This document shows positions 9,918 through 18,868 of a DNA stretch of 64,000 bases, piece by piece. Location of the stretch: contig CAVVUB010000001.1 in assembly GCA_963751335.1 (NCBI GenBank), positions 186,001 through 250,000 of the forward strand, read 5' to 3'. Made by a program: the position numbers and the translations under genes. The DNA comes from Bog-473 sp963751335 (GTDB taxonomy: Bacteria; Actinomycetota; Acidimicrobiia; Acidimicrobiales; RAAP-2). The notes under the pieces were generated by a model. The model was given only the letters and a program-made list of their open reading frames with translations. It was not told the DNA's origin and did not search any database. Within the stretch, counting starts at the first letter, position 1. Each line of letters opens with the position of its first letter.

Positions 9918-10135
9918 GTCGCCACCCCCTGTCCCTGACCGTCAACGGCGACACGCTCGAGCTGGCGGCCGGGAGCACCATCGCCGACCTGGTGGTCGCG
10001 TTGACCGAGGAGGACGATCCCAAGGGCGTCGCCGTCGCCGTCGACCGCTGCGTCGTCCCGCGTTCGGAGTGGGCCAGCACACCGGCCCGGCCGGGGTCGC
10101 TGGTCGAGGTCGTGACGGCCGCCGCCGGGGGGTGA
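9914..10135 (+). CDS. thiS: Sulfur carrier protein ThiS
   Basis: A 73-residue ubiquitin-fold carrier that donates sulfur, as a C-terminal thiocarboxylate, to thiazole synthase. The start is ATG 9914, overlapping the thiO stop by 4 bases. The N-terminal LSLTVNGDTLELAAGSTIAD and the C-terminal EVVTAAAGG, with the required terminal Gly-Gly, are diagnostic. Thiazole synthase thiG usually comes next in actinobacteria. Here a patatin-like gene follows, so thiG must be elsewhere or absent. Confidence 0.93.
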   Translation: MSRHPLSLTVNGDTLELAAGSTIADLVVALTEEDDPKGVAVAVDRCVVPRSEWASTPARPGSLVEVVTAAAGG

Positions 10136-10177
10136 GGATCTTTGTCGCCCGACCGTCACGGTGAGAAGATCGGGTGG

Positions 10178-11644
10178 ATGCCGGTCCCCCCTCACCACGG
10201 CCCGACCGCGTTCGTCCTGGCCGGCGGGGGCACCAAGGGATCCTTCGAGGTGGGCGTCCTCCAGTACCTGATCGGGGTCGAGCGCATCATCCCCGAGATC
10301 GTGACCGCCACCTCCGCCGGCGCCATCGCCGCCACCGTGCTGGCCCAGGCCCGGACCCTCGAAGAGTTCGCCCGGCGGGTCGACGAGATCGAGGGCGACG
10401 TCCTCGCCATGACCAGCCCCGAGCGCGTGTTCGGCAAGCAGGGGTGGCTGGACGCCCTGGACGGGACCCGCCTGGGCCGCGAGATCCAGCAGGAGATCAC
10501 CGAGGGGACACGCCCTCCCTTCCCGCTCGGCTCGGCCATGACGCTCCCGGGCAACGGCCTGGTGCCCGCCGCCTCCTCGGACCGCCTGGCGCGGCGCTCG
10601 GCCCGCCGGGCCCGGCGCCGCCGCCAGCGCCACCTCCTTCGCCTGCTGGCCGGGGCGGGGCTGCGCCTGCCCCGGGTGCGCCGTCGCCTTCGCACGAGCG
10701 GCAGCTCGGTGCTGAACCTCGAACCACTGGCCACCGCCCTCCACGAGGGGGCCAACGGGATCGAGGCGGTCGATCCCGCCCTGATCCGCCGGCCCGGCCT
10801 GCAGTTGCGCCTGGCCGTCACCGCCTTGCGGGCCGGCGTGCTGCGCTACGTCACCGAAGACGGCACGATCGTCGAGGCGGACGCCCGGACGCCCGCGTCC
10901 GGCGAGGCGCGGGGGCCGGTCAACGTGGTCGACGGCGCCATCGCCTCGGCGAGCGTGCCCATGCTCTTCCCGCCCCACGCCCTAGCCGACGACGACTACG
11001 TCGACGGCGGGGTCATCGAGATCATCCCGGTGCGGGCCGCCGTCGAGCTGGGGGCGACGCGCATCATCGCCGTGGTGGCGGTGCCCCTCGTCCTGGCTCG
11101 CGACGAGCGCGACTACGCCGATGCGCCGGCCGGCTACATCGGGCTACGGGCGATGGCCATGATCGGCATCGCCGACCGCCAGCTGGCCAACCTGCGCACG
11201 CCGCGACCGGAGGGCACCACGTTGACGACCGTCGACCCCGTGGTCGACGTCGTCGGTCTCTTCGAGGTGCAGCCGGGCCTCCTGCGCATCAACAAGGACT
11301 ACGGCTGGCTGCGCGCCGCCGACGTCATGGCGCAGGGTGATCCCGACCTCCTGGCCGACGTGGCCGCCGGCACCCATGCGCTGACCGAGGCCCGCAGCGA
11401 AGCCTGGCGCCTCGAGGAGACGTTCTGGCGGGCCGGCAAGGACACGTCCGCGTTGGCCGGGACGCTCTCGCTCGTGCGTGAACACAAAGAGCGCGTTCGG
11501 AACATCGTCGAGCAGCGCAAGCAGCTCGGATTTCCGCTCCCCGACGGCTGCGCGGCGTGGTGGAGCGACTACGAGATGCACGTCGCCGAGCGCCCCGCCT
11601 CGTTGCCGGCGACACCTGGTTCGCCCTGGCCCGGCGAGCACTGA
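10178..11644 (+). CDS. Patatin-like phospholipase
   Basis: A serine acyl hydrolase with a Ser-Asp dyad acting on lipids. Visible are the oxyanion-loop sequence FVLAGGGTKGSFEVGVLQ, the nucleophile elbow TATSAGAIAATV (the family's usual G-x-S-x-G reads A-T-S-A-G, so its first Gly is Ala) and the dyad Asp in DDYVDGGVIEIIPV. The 488 residues include an Arg-rich insert around residues 140-170 (runs such as RRSARRARRRRQRH), possibly a basic membrane- or nucleic-acid-binding loop. ATG 10178 was chosen; TTG 10142 would add 12 residues just after thiS. It may be co-transcribed with thiO-thiS, but no functional link is evident. Confidence 0.85.
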   Translation: MPVPPHHGPTAFVLAGGGTKGSFEVGVLQYLIGVERIIPEIVTATSAGAIAATVLAQARTLEEFARRVDEIEGDVLAMTSPERVFGKQGWLDALDGTRLGREIQQEITEGTRPPFPLGSAMTLPGNGLVPAASSDRLARRSARRARRRRQRHLLRLLAGAGLRLPRVRRRLRTSGSSVLNLEPLATALHEGANGIEAVDPALIRRPGLQLRLAVTALRAGVLRYVTEDGTIVEADARTPASGEARGPVNVVDGAIASASVPMLFPPHALADDDYVDGGVIEIIPVRAAVELGATRIIAVVAVPLVLARDERDYADAPAGYIGLRAMAMIGIADRQLANLRTPRPEGTTLTTVDPVVDVVGLFEVQPGLLRINKDYGWLRAADVMAQGDPDLLADVAAGTHALTEARSEAWRLEETFWRAGKDTSALAGTLSLVREHKERVRNIVEQRKQLGFPLPDGCAAWWSDYEMHVAERPASLPATPGSPWPGEH

Positions 11645-11711
11645 ACCCCGGACACAGGCCTTTGGGCCAACCGACGCGAACGACACTTGATTTGTGAGGT
11701 AAGTCCCTAGT

Positions 11712-11721
11712 CAGACGTCTG
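11712..11721. promoter_or_regulatory. Perfect 10-bp palindrome upstream of the beta-helix gene
   Basis: CAGACGTCTG is a perfect palindrome in the 171-base gap between the lipase gene and the beta-helix gene. It is the only feature that stands out there. It could be an operator, but a single short palindrome is weak evidence. Confidence 0.25.
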
Positions 11722-11815
11722 GTTGTTGTGTTAAACCTCCGCGCGGCGGTGGGGGTTCAGGCGACAGCTGTTCGATCCCACGCCGGCGGTCGCGAACGAG
11801 GCGAGGAGCAAGACG

Positions 11816-13240
11816 ATGGGTGGACTCAGCAATTCGATCAAACGGCGTGGGCGCGGGCTTGCCGCGCTCGGTGTCGTCGTGGGTGCCGGGCTTGCCTTCA
11901 TGGCTCCGGTGACGTCGGCCGGTGCGTCGAGCGGAGGCAAGCTCTACGTCAACGCGACCAGCGGCGGGGACACCGGGACGTGTCGCCTGTCCAGTCACCC
12001 GTGCCAGACCATCGCCTACGCGCTGACACAGGCCACGGAAGACTCGACCATCGAGGTTGCGTCGGGCTCCTACCCCCAGCAGTTGGTCATCAACACCGAC
12101 GTGACCATCGCCGGACCCACCACTGGGAAGCGTGCCGTCGTCAACCCAACGTCCCTGCCCGCGTCGGACACCGACACGGACAGCTCGCAATCGCAGTTCG
12201 CCATCGTGGACGTGACGCCTGGTGTCACCGCCAAGCTGAAGAACCTCACGATTAACGGCGCCAATGCGAGCGGCCAGTTCACCGACTGTTCGGTTGACTA
12301 CGTGGGCGTCTACTACCACGACGCTTCGGGCACCATGTCGAACGACACCATCGAGAACGTGGTCCTGCCCCAGGACGACTTCGGATGCCAGGACGGCCTG
12401 GGCGTGTACGTGGCCTCGGACTCGGGCCAGACGTCCAACGTCACCATGACGACCGACACCGTGACCAACTACGACAAGAACGGAGTCACCTGTGACGACG
12501 CCGGCACCACGTGCAGCATCACGGGGTCGACGGTGAGCGGCATCGGGCCGACGAGCATGATCGCGCAGAACGGGATCCAGCTGGCCGACGCGCTTGGGGG
12601 CACGATCACGGACGATCAGGTCACCGCCAACTCCTACACCCAGTCGGACACGGAGGCGAGCGGCCTTCTCGTCTTCGGTGTCGGAACGCTGAGCGTGACG
12701 GACAACACACTGTCGGCCAACGACCTCAATGCGTATCTGGCCGCGGACACCACAGGTCCACCTGAGCAATCCTGGACGATCTCGGGCAACACCGTGACCG
12801 ACGGGTCGGACAACGTCCCGGGTGGAGCCGGCTTCGGCGACGGGATCGACCTCGACAGCACATCGAATCCCGTGACGATCATGGACAATACCGTGACCGG
12901 TGGGGCGGACAACGGGATCTCGCTCTTCAGTACCAGCAACACCGTGGTGAACGGCAATACGACGAGCAACAACAAGGTCGATGGGATCTACGTCGGCGGC
13001 CCGGGCGGCACCGTGTCGACTGCCTCCACCGGAGACATGATCACGGGCAACACGTCGAACAAGAACGGGGGGGACGGCATCCACTCCGACACCCTCTCGA
13101 CGGCGAACACGTTCACCGGGAACAAGCTGAAGAAGGACCTCCGCTTCGACATCGAGGACGCGGGCTCGGGCAACACCTGGAGCGCCAACACGTGCAAGCC
13201 GATGGGTGACTCGAACCCGTCCGGGCTGTGCGCCCCATGA
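11816..13240 (+). CDS. Secreted right-handed parallel beta-helix protein
   Basis: A 474-residue exported protein. The N-terminus MGGLSNSIKRRGRGLAALG has a basic region and then a hydrophobic core ending VTSAGASS, a probable Sec/SPase I site near residue 41. The mature part is Thr/Asn/Asp-rich with recurring turns such as ISGNTVTDG, IMDNTVTGGADNGISL, VVNGNTTSNNKVDGIYV and MITGNTSNKNGGDGIHS, spaced about 22-25 residues. This is the PbH1/NosD-like pattern of polysaccharide lyases and surface adhesins. No catalytic signature is recognised. A Shine-Dalgarno GAGGAG precedes ATG 11816. Base composition is less GC-extreme than its neighbours. Probable role: cell-surface polysaccharide binding or cleavage (inference). 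Confidence 0.8.
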   Translation: MGGLSNSIKRRGRGLAALGVVVGAGLAFMAPVTSAGASSGGKLYVNATSGGDTGTCRLSSHPCQTIAYALTQATEDSTIEVASGSYPQQLVINTDVTIAGPTTGKRAVVNPTSLPASDTDTDSSQSQFAIVDVTPGVTAKLKNLTINGANASGQFTDCSVDYVGVYYHDASGTMSNDTIENVVLPQDDFGCQDGLGVYVASDSGQTSNVTMTTDTVTNYDKNGVTCDDAGTTCSITGSTVSGIGPTSMIAQNGIQLADALGGTITDDQVTANSYTQSDTEASGLLVFGVGTLSVTDNTLSANDLNAYLAADTTGPPEQSWTISGNTVTDGSDNVPGGAGFGDGIDLDSTSNPVTIMDNTVTGGADNGISLFSTSNTVVNGNTTSNNKVDGIYVGGPGGTVSTASTGDMITGNTSNKNGGDGIHSDTLSTANTFTGNKLKKDLRFDIEDAGSGNTWSANTCKPMGDSNPSGLCAP

Positions 13241-13247
13241 GGTGATG

Positions 13248-13266
13248 GTCTGACCCGGCGTCAGAC
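13248..13266. terminator. Hairpin between convergent beta-helix and corA genes
   Basis: GTCTGAC, a five-base loop CCGGC, then GTCAGAC form a perfect 7-bp stem. It lies 8 bases after the beta-helix stop and overlaps the corA stop codon. It could terminate transcription from both sides. There is no T-run, which is common in high-GC actinobacteria. Confidence 0.45.
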
Positions 13267-14247
13267 GGTCGGGCCGCCCAGCCACCCCCGGCGGCGGAAC
13301 ATGAGATAGAGGGAGATCACCGCAACCAACTCGATCCCCAGACCGAAGACCCAGAAACTCCAGGCCGGTGCGATGAAGTGCACCAGTGCGGCGAAGTTCT
13401 GGCCGAAGAACCCGGTCAGGAAGGTCAACGGCAAGAAAACGGTGGCGATGATGGTGAGCTGCTTCATCACCACGTTCAGCCGGTTCGACACCGTCGAGAG
13501 GTGGGTATCCATGACGCTCGAGAGCAGGTCCCGGTAGTTGTCGATGTAGTCGGCCAGGCGGATCATGTGGTCGTAGAGGTCGCGGAAGTACCGACCGGCC
13601 TCGTTCGTCATCCCCGGCACGTCCTCCAGACCGGCATTGATGCTGCTCATCATGTCCCGCTGGGGCGCCACGACCTTGCGCATCGCCATCAGCTGACGCT
13701 TCATGGTGAAGAGCTCGCCCAGTTGTGCCTCTGTCGGCGCTTTGAGGATGTCGTCCTCGAGTGAGTCGATGCGGTCGTCGAAGGCGGACAGGTAAGGGAA
13801 GAAGCTGTCGGCCAGCGCGCTCAACACGAAGTAGACGATCACGAGCTGGGGCGCGTCGACGTCCTGGGAGTGATGGGCTCGCAGCAAGCGCTCGTGGACC
13901 TCGGCGATGGCCGGGCACTGCCCCCGACGGACGGTCACGATGTAGCGATCGGTCCAGAAGCAGTGGACCTCCGCGTCCGCCTTTCCATCGGGATCGGCCC
14001 CACGCGCCACCAGGTAGACGAAATCGTCGTAGTCATCCATACGGGGCCGCTGATCGAATCGTTGCGACGCTTCGACGGCCAAGGGGTGGAACTTGAACTG
14101 CTGCGTCAGGAGGTCCGCCACGCTGCCGTCGTGGGCCTCGTCGTCGAGATCGAGCCAGAAGAAGGCTGTGCCGGCGAGGGCGGCCTGGACGTTCTCGACC
14201 GTGGCCTCCACGTCTTGTTGGTCCTTGCGATGCAGGGTCCCGTTCAC
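13261..14247 (-). CDS. corA: CorA-family magnesium/divalent-cation channel
   Basis: A pentameric inner-membrane cation channel. The 328 residues have a long cytoplasmic N-terminal domain (FWLDLDDEAHD, HPLAVEASQRFDQRPRMDDYDD), a helical stalk and two C-terminal membrane helices (LTIIATVFLPLTFLTGFFGQ and FWVFGLGIELVAVISLYLMF), ending in a basic tail. The selectivity loop reads GFFGQNF, so the classic GMN signature is GQN here, a variant known in distant CorA/ZntB-type members; substrate is therefore uncertain. GTG 14247 gives VNGTLHRKDQQDVEATVENV, matching the family start; a much longer in-frame extension is rejected. Confidence 0.88.
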   Translation of the reverse strand: MNGTLHRKDQQDVEATVENVQAALAGTAFFWLDLDDEAHDGSVADLLTQQFKFHPLAVEASQRFDQRPRMDDYDDFVYLVARGADPDGKADAEVHCFWTDRYIVTVRRGQCPAIAEVHERLLRAHHSQDVDAPQLVIVYFVLSALADSFFPYLSAFDDRIDSLEDDILKAPTEAQLGELFTMKRQLMAMRKVVAPQRDMMSSINAGLEDVPGMTNEAGRYFRDLYDHMIRLADYIDNYRDLLSSVMDTHLSTVSNRLNVVMKQLTIIATVFLPLTFLTGFFGQNFAALVHFIAPAWSFWVFGLGIELVAVISLYLMFRRRGWLGGPTV

Positions 14248-14288
14248 GGATCGATTCTCACGGACCCGTTCGGGCCCGGGTGGGATGG

Positions 14289-15425
14289 TCAGGCGAACCG
14301 GACCGGGTCGAACCCGACCGGAAGCGGAGGCTCGTCCGCTCGCGGTGCGCTGCCCGTGATGGCGTGGGCCAGCAGCCGGCTCGAGTAGGGCCCCTGGAGG
14401 AGGCCGTTGGCCCCGTGCCCGGTCACCACGAACGCATTGGACCAGCCGGGGACGATCCCGACGAGGGCGTGGTCGTCGGGCGAGGTGGGACGCAGGCCGA
14501 CGCGGGTCTCGAGGTACCTGGCCTCCGAGAGTCCCGGCGCCACGACCAGGCACTCGCGCAGGAGCTCGTGCAACCCGGCTGCGGTGGCCGTCGTCGAGAA
14601 GCCGGCGCCGGACTCGAAGGTGCCACCGCAGGCGACCCGCCCACCGGGCCACGGGACCAGGTAGTGCGTAAGGAGGGGCTGCACGATGGGCCAGTCGCCG
14701 CTCGCATCGTCCACGCCGAGATGGACGATCTGGCCCTTGGTAGGGCCGACGGGGAGTGGGCAGGCCAGCCACTCCCCCAGGGCCGAGGTCCAGGCCCCGC
14801 CGGCGACGGCCAAGGTCTCACAGGAGACGGGCCCCAGCGTGTCGACCTGCACCGAGGTGACGCGACCGTCGCCGCCCTCCAGACCGGTCACGGTACCGGC
14901 GACGAAATTCACACCACGCGCCTCGGCGCCGGCCCGGACGGCGCCCTCCATCCCCTGCCCGTCGACCCGGGCCCCGCTCGGGACGTGGAGCGCCCGGTGG
15001 ACCGGAGCCAGCGGCGGGAAGAGTGCCGAGGCCTCCTCCGGCGCGATCTCGACTGCCTGGCCGGGTGAGCGCCGGTCGACCATCTCGGCGAACGGCCCGT
15101 ACCACTCGTCCTCGTGCGGGCGCAGACTGACCGAGAGGATTCCGCAGCGCCCGTAGGCGGCGCCCGACACGTCGACGCCGTCGATGGCCAGGCGCTCGAG
15201 CAGTCCGGGATAGTGCGCACCGCACCCGCGCAGGAAGGGCCACAACGCGGGATCTTCCTCCATGCTGGTCACCGGCGAGAGGATCCCCGCCCCAGCTGCG
15301 GTGGCGCGACCGGGACTGCCGGCATCGACCACCGTGACGCCTGCACCCATGGAGGCCAGCTCGTAGGCCAGGGTCACGCCGACCAGCCCACCCCCGACCA
15401 CCACCACATCTCTGCGCTCGCTCAC
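14289..15425 (-). CDS. FAD-dependent amine/amino-acid oxidase (ThiO/DadA-like)
   Basis: A 378-residue DAO-family flavoenzyme. The dinucleotide fold is VVVVGGGLVGVTLAYELAS, followed by the GAGILSPVTSMEED segment. A mid-domain strand ETLAVAGGAWTSALG and the C-terminal TRVGLRPTSPDDHALVG and GHGANGLLQGPYSS are typical of glycine/sarcosine/D-amino-acid oxidases. It is the second ThiO-like enzyme in 6 kb, but it has no thiS partner. The start GTG 15425 is 47 bases from the divergent dehalogenase-like gene. Substrate cannot be assigned from sequence. Confidence 0.85.
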   Translation of the reverse strand: MSERRDVVVVGGGLVGVTLAYELASMGAGVTVVDAGSPGRATAAGAGILSPVTSMEEDPALWPFLRGCGAHYPGLLERLAIDGVDVSGAAYGRCGILSVSLRPHEDEWYGPFAEMVDRRSPGQAVEIAPEEASALFPPLAPVHRALHVPSGARVDGQGMEGAVRAGAEARGVNFVAGTVTGLEGGDGRVTSVQVDTLGPVSCETLAVAGGAWTSALGEWLACPLPVGPTKGQIVHLGVDDASGDWPIVQPLLTHYLVPWPGGRVACGGTFESGAGFSTTATAAGLHELLRECLVVAPGLSEARYLETRVGLRPTSPDDHALVGIVPGWSNAFVVTGHGANGLLQGPYSSRLLAHAITGSAPRADEPPLPVGFDPVRFA

Positions 15426-15472
15426 GGGCCCGGAGTCCAGCAGAGTCGCGGGGTTGGGGCACACTGAGCGCC

Positions 15473-16426
15473 ATGGAGGTGCTCCGCACGCCCGATGCAC
15501 GGTTCGGTGACCTGCCCGGATGTCCCTTCGAACCCCGCTACGTGACACTGCCCGATGGCCTGCGCATGCACTACGTCGACGAGGGAGCTGGGGGCGCCTC
15601 CGAGACCGTCGTGCTGCTGCACGGCCAGCCGACGTGGTCCTACCTCTACCGGAGCGTGGTGGCCCGCCTGGTCGAGCGTGGGCTGCGGGCCGTCGCCCCC
15701 GACCTGATCGGTTTCGGCCGTTCGGACAAGCCGGCGGCGCCGACGGCCCATTCGGTCAAGGCCCACGTGGATTGGACGGCGCAGTTCACCGAGGCCCTCG
15801 GCCTCGAGGGTGTGACCCTCGTCGTCCAGGACTGGGGCGGGCCCATCGGTCTGGGTGCCCTGGCGGTTCGGCCCGTGCTGGCCCGTGGCGTGGTGGCGGC
15901 CAACACCGCGCTGCACACCGCCGACGCCTCTCTGGCCGGTCGACTGGCCTGGCCCGTGCACGACAACGGCGACGGCTCGGTCACCGTCGCCCAGATGCTG
16001 CTCGACTACCAGCGCCTCACCCAGGACCTGGCGCCCTTCCGTCCGAGCCTGTTCGTACAGGGGGCGACCGTCTCGGACGTGCCCGAGGGCGTCCTGGCCG
16101 CCTACGACGCCCCGTTTCCCGACGACTCCTACGCGGCCGGACCCCGCCGGTTCCCGGCGCTGATGGGGACGACGCCGCGCAGCGAGTGCGCCCGCATCAA
16201 CCGAGGCAGCGTCGAGGCGTTGCGGGCCTCGGGTCTGCCGCTGCTGACCGCGTTCTCGGACGGCGACCCCGGGACGGCGGGATGGGCGCAGGTGTTGGCG
16301 GAGTGGATCCCGGGTGCGGCGGGGCGAGCGCACGTGACCGTCGCCGGTGCCGGCCACTTCCTCCAGGAGGACCGCGGCCTCGAGCTGGCCGACGTCGTGG
16401 CCCGGTTCGTCGAGGGGACCAGCTAG
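15473..16426 (+). CDS. Haloalkane dehalogenase-like alpha/beta hydrolase
   Basis: The 317 residues fit haloalkane dehalogenase subfamily I. Motifs are the oxyanion segment HGQPTWSYLYR (Trp/Gln near the halide site), PDLIGFGRSDKP, the nucleophile elbow VVQDWGGPIGLG with an Asp nucleophile instead of Ser, and the catalytic His in AGAGHFLQEDRG. The QDWGG elbow separates this group from esterases. The family releases halide from haloalkanes; the natural substrate here is unknown. ATG 15473 starts MEVLRTPDARFGDLPGCPF, as in the family. Its last 4 bases overlap the end of the convergent pspA. Confidence 0.88.
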   Translation: MEVLRTPDARFGDLPGCPFEPRYVTLPDGLRMHYVDEGAGGASETVVLLHGQPTWSYLYRSVVARLVERGLRAVAPDLIGFGRSDKPAAPTAHSVKAHVDWTAQFTEALGLEGVTLVVQDWGGPIGLGALAVRPVLARGVVAANTALHTADASLAGRLAWPVHDNGDGSVTVAQMLLDYQRLTQDLAPFRPSLFVQGATVSDVPEGVLAAYDAPFPDDSYAAGPRRFPALMGTTPRSECARINRGSVEALRASGLPLLTAFSDGDPGTAGWAQVLAEWIPGAAGRAHVTVAGAGHFLQEDRGLELADVVARFVEGTS

Positions 16427-17187
16427 GAAGCGGGTGCGGCGCCCTCAGATTCGGCGGCGGGCGCCAGGGCGTCTGGCTCCGGCGGGGCGCCGGTTCCGAG
16501 CTGCGCCTTCAGCGCGGCGAGCTCGTTGTCGACCTGGGCGTCGGTGCCCACCTGATCGAGCTCCTTTTGGATGTCGTCGGTGCCACCGCCGACATCTTCG
16601 AGCACACCGGACTCGAGCAGCTCGTCGAGGGCGCCCGAGCGGGCCTGCATGGTGGCGATCTTGTCCTGGGCCCGTTGGAGCGACGCGCCCGAGTCGTTGA
16701 AGGATTTCGAGATCCCCGCTGCGCTCTCGTCCACCGTCGAGATGGCCTTGGCCGCGGTGTACTGGGCCTTGAGCGTCTCCTTCTGCGTGCGGAAGTCGTT
16801 CACCCGCTTCTGCAGGGCGTCGAGCGTCGTGGTGAGCTTCTTCTCCTCCTCCTCCAACTGCTGGCGCTGGGGCTCCATCTCGTCGATCTGTTGCTGGGCC
16901 GCCGCCTTGCGGGCCAGCGCCTCCTTGGCCAGGTCCTCCCGGTTGGCCTGCAGCGCCTGCTTGGCCTGGTCCTGCAGATGGTCGATGGTGTGCGTGAACT
17001 GCTCCTCCTGGAGCTCGAGGCGCTTCTTCGACGCCGCGAGGTCGACCAGAGCTCGCCGCACCTGGGTGATCTGTTCGAGCATTTTCTCGTAGGAGAGGTC
17101 GAGCATCTCGTCCGGCTTCTCGGCCGCGTCGAGCGCCTTGTTCGTCTTGGCCTGCACGATGTCGTGTGCCCGCTGGAAGATGCCCAT
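16423..17187 (-). CDS. pspA: PspA/IM30-family phage-shock protein
   Basis: A peripheral membrane coiled-coil protein that stabilises stressed membranes. The 254 residues start MGIFQRAHDIVQAKTNKALD, a typical amphipathic first helix, and continue almost entirely as Glu/Gln/Lys-rich coiled coil. A 26-residue Ala/Pro/Glu-rich tail ends the protein. A strong Shine-Dalgarno GGGAGGAA directly precedes ATG 17187, so the longer in-frame extension is not used. No pspB/C or clgR-like partner is adjacent, so it appears to be a stand-alone copy. Confidence 0.93.
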   Translation of the reverse strand: MGIFQRAHDIVQAKTNKALDAAEKPDEMLDLSYEKMLEQITQVRRALVDLAASKKRLELQEEQFTHTIDHLQDQAKQALQANREDLAKEALARKAAAQQQIDEMEPQRQQLEEEEKKLTTTLDALQKRVNDFRTQKETLKAQYTAAKAISTVDESAAGISKSFNDSGASLQRAQDKIATMQARSGALDELLESGVLEDVGGGTDDIQKELDQVGTDAQVDNELAALKAQLGTGAPPEPDALAPAAESEGAAPAS

Positions 17188-17475
17188 CGTTCCTCCCTGA
17201 AGGGTCGTCCGCCCCACCATAGAGGCCAAACTGGACAAATGTGACGGTTGGTGGCCCCCCTCGGCCGCGAAGGCCGAGACCTTGCCCGCCGCAGTGACCA
17301 CCACGTACCCGCCTCCGTCGGACGACCTGTCGAAGATGGCACGAGCCGCTTTGAATTCCTGCGGCAGTGCCCGCCGGAGGACGGCCCAGGCCGTCGGCCA
17401 CACGCCGGCGAGCGAACTGGCCACCGCTTCTCGTGTTGAGCCTGCCGGCGTCGTGTTCTTTCGGTGAGGTTCGCT
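17188..17475 (-). other. Spacer with a possible fragment of a secreted propeller-type gene
   Basis: There is no complete gene. On the minus strand, in frame with pspA, about 17230-17400 encodes RRALPQEFKAARAIFDRSSD and then GGGYVVVTAAGKVSAFAAEG. The latter resembles the GYW-V-x-x-DG-x-V-x-x-FG repeats of actinobacterial secreted propeller proteins. It has no obvious start of its own and may be a remnant or chance. Confidence 0.25.
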
Positions 17476-18393
17476 TCAGCCCACGACGTTGAGTGCGGAC
17501 GCCAACGCCTGCACCTGCTCGATCCGGAAGGCCCGCGTGATGCCAGCCTTTGGTGCCACCGAGTCAAAGCCGTGGAACGCGCCCTCGGCGATGTGCACAT
17601 CGCAGGGCACGCCGGCGGTGCGCAGCCGTTTGGCGTAGGCCACGTCTTCGTCGAAGAACAGGTCAAGGGTGCCGACGCCGATCCATGCGGGCGGGAGGCC
17701 GGACAGGTTCTCCTCGCGGGCGGGTGCGGCCAGAGGGCTGACAGCCGGGGCACCGGGCTCCCCGCCGAGATACGAAGTCCAGCCGAACCGGTTCGCCTCG
17801 CAGTTCCACAGCCGCAAGTACCGCTCGTCGACGCGGGTGCGCTGGACTGTCCGGTCGTCGAGCATGGGGTACGAAAGGAGCTGGAAGCGCGGCATGACCA
17901 CCCCACGCTCGCGGGCGAGCAGGGCCAAGGCCGCCGCCAGTCCCCCGCCGGCACTGGCTCCCCCGATGGCGATCCGGGTCGCGTCCACGTCGCCCCGTTT
18001 GGCCAGCCATTCCAACCCGTCGTGGCAGTCGTGCAGCGCAGCCGGGAACGGGTGCTCCGGAGCTTTTCGGTAGCTCACCGCAGCCACCAGCGCTCCGAGC
18101 TTTTGAGCGAAGACCTGGCACACCGCGTCGTCCTGTGTCGGGCTCCCCATGACGAAGCCGCCCCCATGGATCCAGAGGACGGCGGGGTACGGGGTGGACG
18201 CGGGCCCCGGAGGGTGATGGACGCGGATCCTGATTGAGCCGACAGTCTCGGTCTCGACCCCTCTGGGTGCCGACCGACGCTCCATCAGCGGCTCCAGTCG
18301 ACGCATCAGGGGAAGCATCCTTCGCCCGCTCCCGCCGCGCGGGAGTACGGCCGCCAAACGCCGCAGGTCGGGATCGAAGGGCGTCGAGGCCAT
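17476..18393 (-). CDS. HSL-family alpha/beta esterase
   Basis: A 305-residue hydrolase of the hormone-sensitive-lipase type (abhydrolase_3). The oxyanion motif is LWIHGGGFVMGSP. The nucleophile Ser lies in IGGASAGGGLAAALAL, the acid in GTLDLFFDEDVAYAKRL, and the His in EGAFHGFDSVAP. These enzymes cleave short acyl esters; no secretion signal is present, so it is cytoplasmic. ATG 18393 is the first Met and fits the family length. No operon partner is visible. Confidence 0.9.
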   Translation of the reverse strand: MASTPFDPDLRRLAAVLPRGGSGRRMLPLMRRLEPLMERRSAPRGVETETVGSIRIRVHHPPGPASTPYPAVLWIHGGGFVMGSPTQDDAVCQVFAQKLGALVAAVSYRKAPEHPFPAALHDCHDGLEWLAKRGDVDATRIAIGGASAGGGLAAALALLARERGVVMPRFQLLSYPMLDDRTVQRTRVDERYLRLWNCEANRFGWTSYLGGEPGAPAVSPLAAPAREENLSGLPPAWIGVGTLDLFFDEDVAYAKRLRTAGVPCDVHIAEGAFHGFDSVAPKAGITRAFRIEQVQALASALNVVG

Positions 18394-18868
18394 GACGCCC
18401 GAGCATAAGCCGGTCCTCCCGAGCGAGGGGCTCCGTCTTGCGGGCCTCGGCCCTTGACCATTTCTTCACGTGTGAGGCCATCCCCGAGGTCGAGCCGTCG
18501 TTGACGATCGTGATGGTGACGTCAGGGATGACTGGGACGAGGACACCGGGATCGAAGCGATACCGGGAACTCCCGCCCGGACTGACGCCAGCCCCTCGGG
18601 CCACGCCTACCCAGGGATACGAATAAGGCGACGGCGGACGGAGCGACGTCAAGGTGCTCCGACACGACGTCACCCTCTTGGACCAGTCCATCTCGCGGGC
18701 GGACTCACGCCGCGCCGAAGGCCGTCCTTGGCACAGGACCGCACTTCTCCGGCGTGATGATGTCGGGTCCCACCCCGGGGCCGATCGAACGATCAGAACC
18801 CGGGGTGGGAACGCGATGCACGGAGTGCCGCGGGCGATGCCCGCGGATGGATGATTCGGATCTCAGCC
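18394..18868. other. 475-bp gap without a supported gene
   Basis: No convincing coding region is seen. A minus-strand stretch (about 18470-18590) reads like a beta-strand fragment (VIPDVTITIVNDGSTSG) but has no proper start or extended frame. The right part holds the hairpin at 18768-18810. Confidence 0.6.
18768..18810 (-). terminator. GC-rich hairpin downstream of the large secreted-protein gene
   Basis: TCCCACCCCGGG pairs with CCCGGGGTGGGA in a 12-bp stem with a 19-base loop that can itself fold (GATC-GAAC-GATC). It lies about 60 bases past the stop of the gene ending at 18869, in the right place for its terminator. There is no U-tract. Confidence 0.6.
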
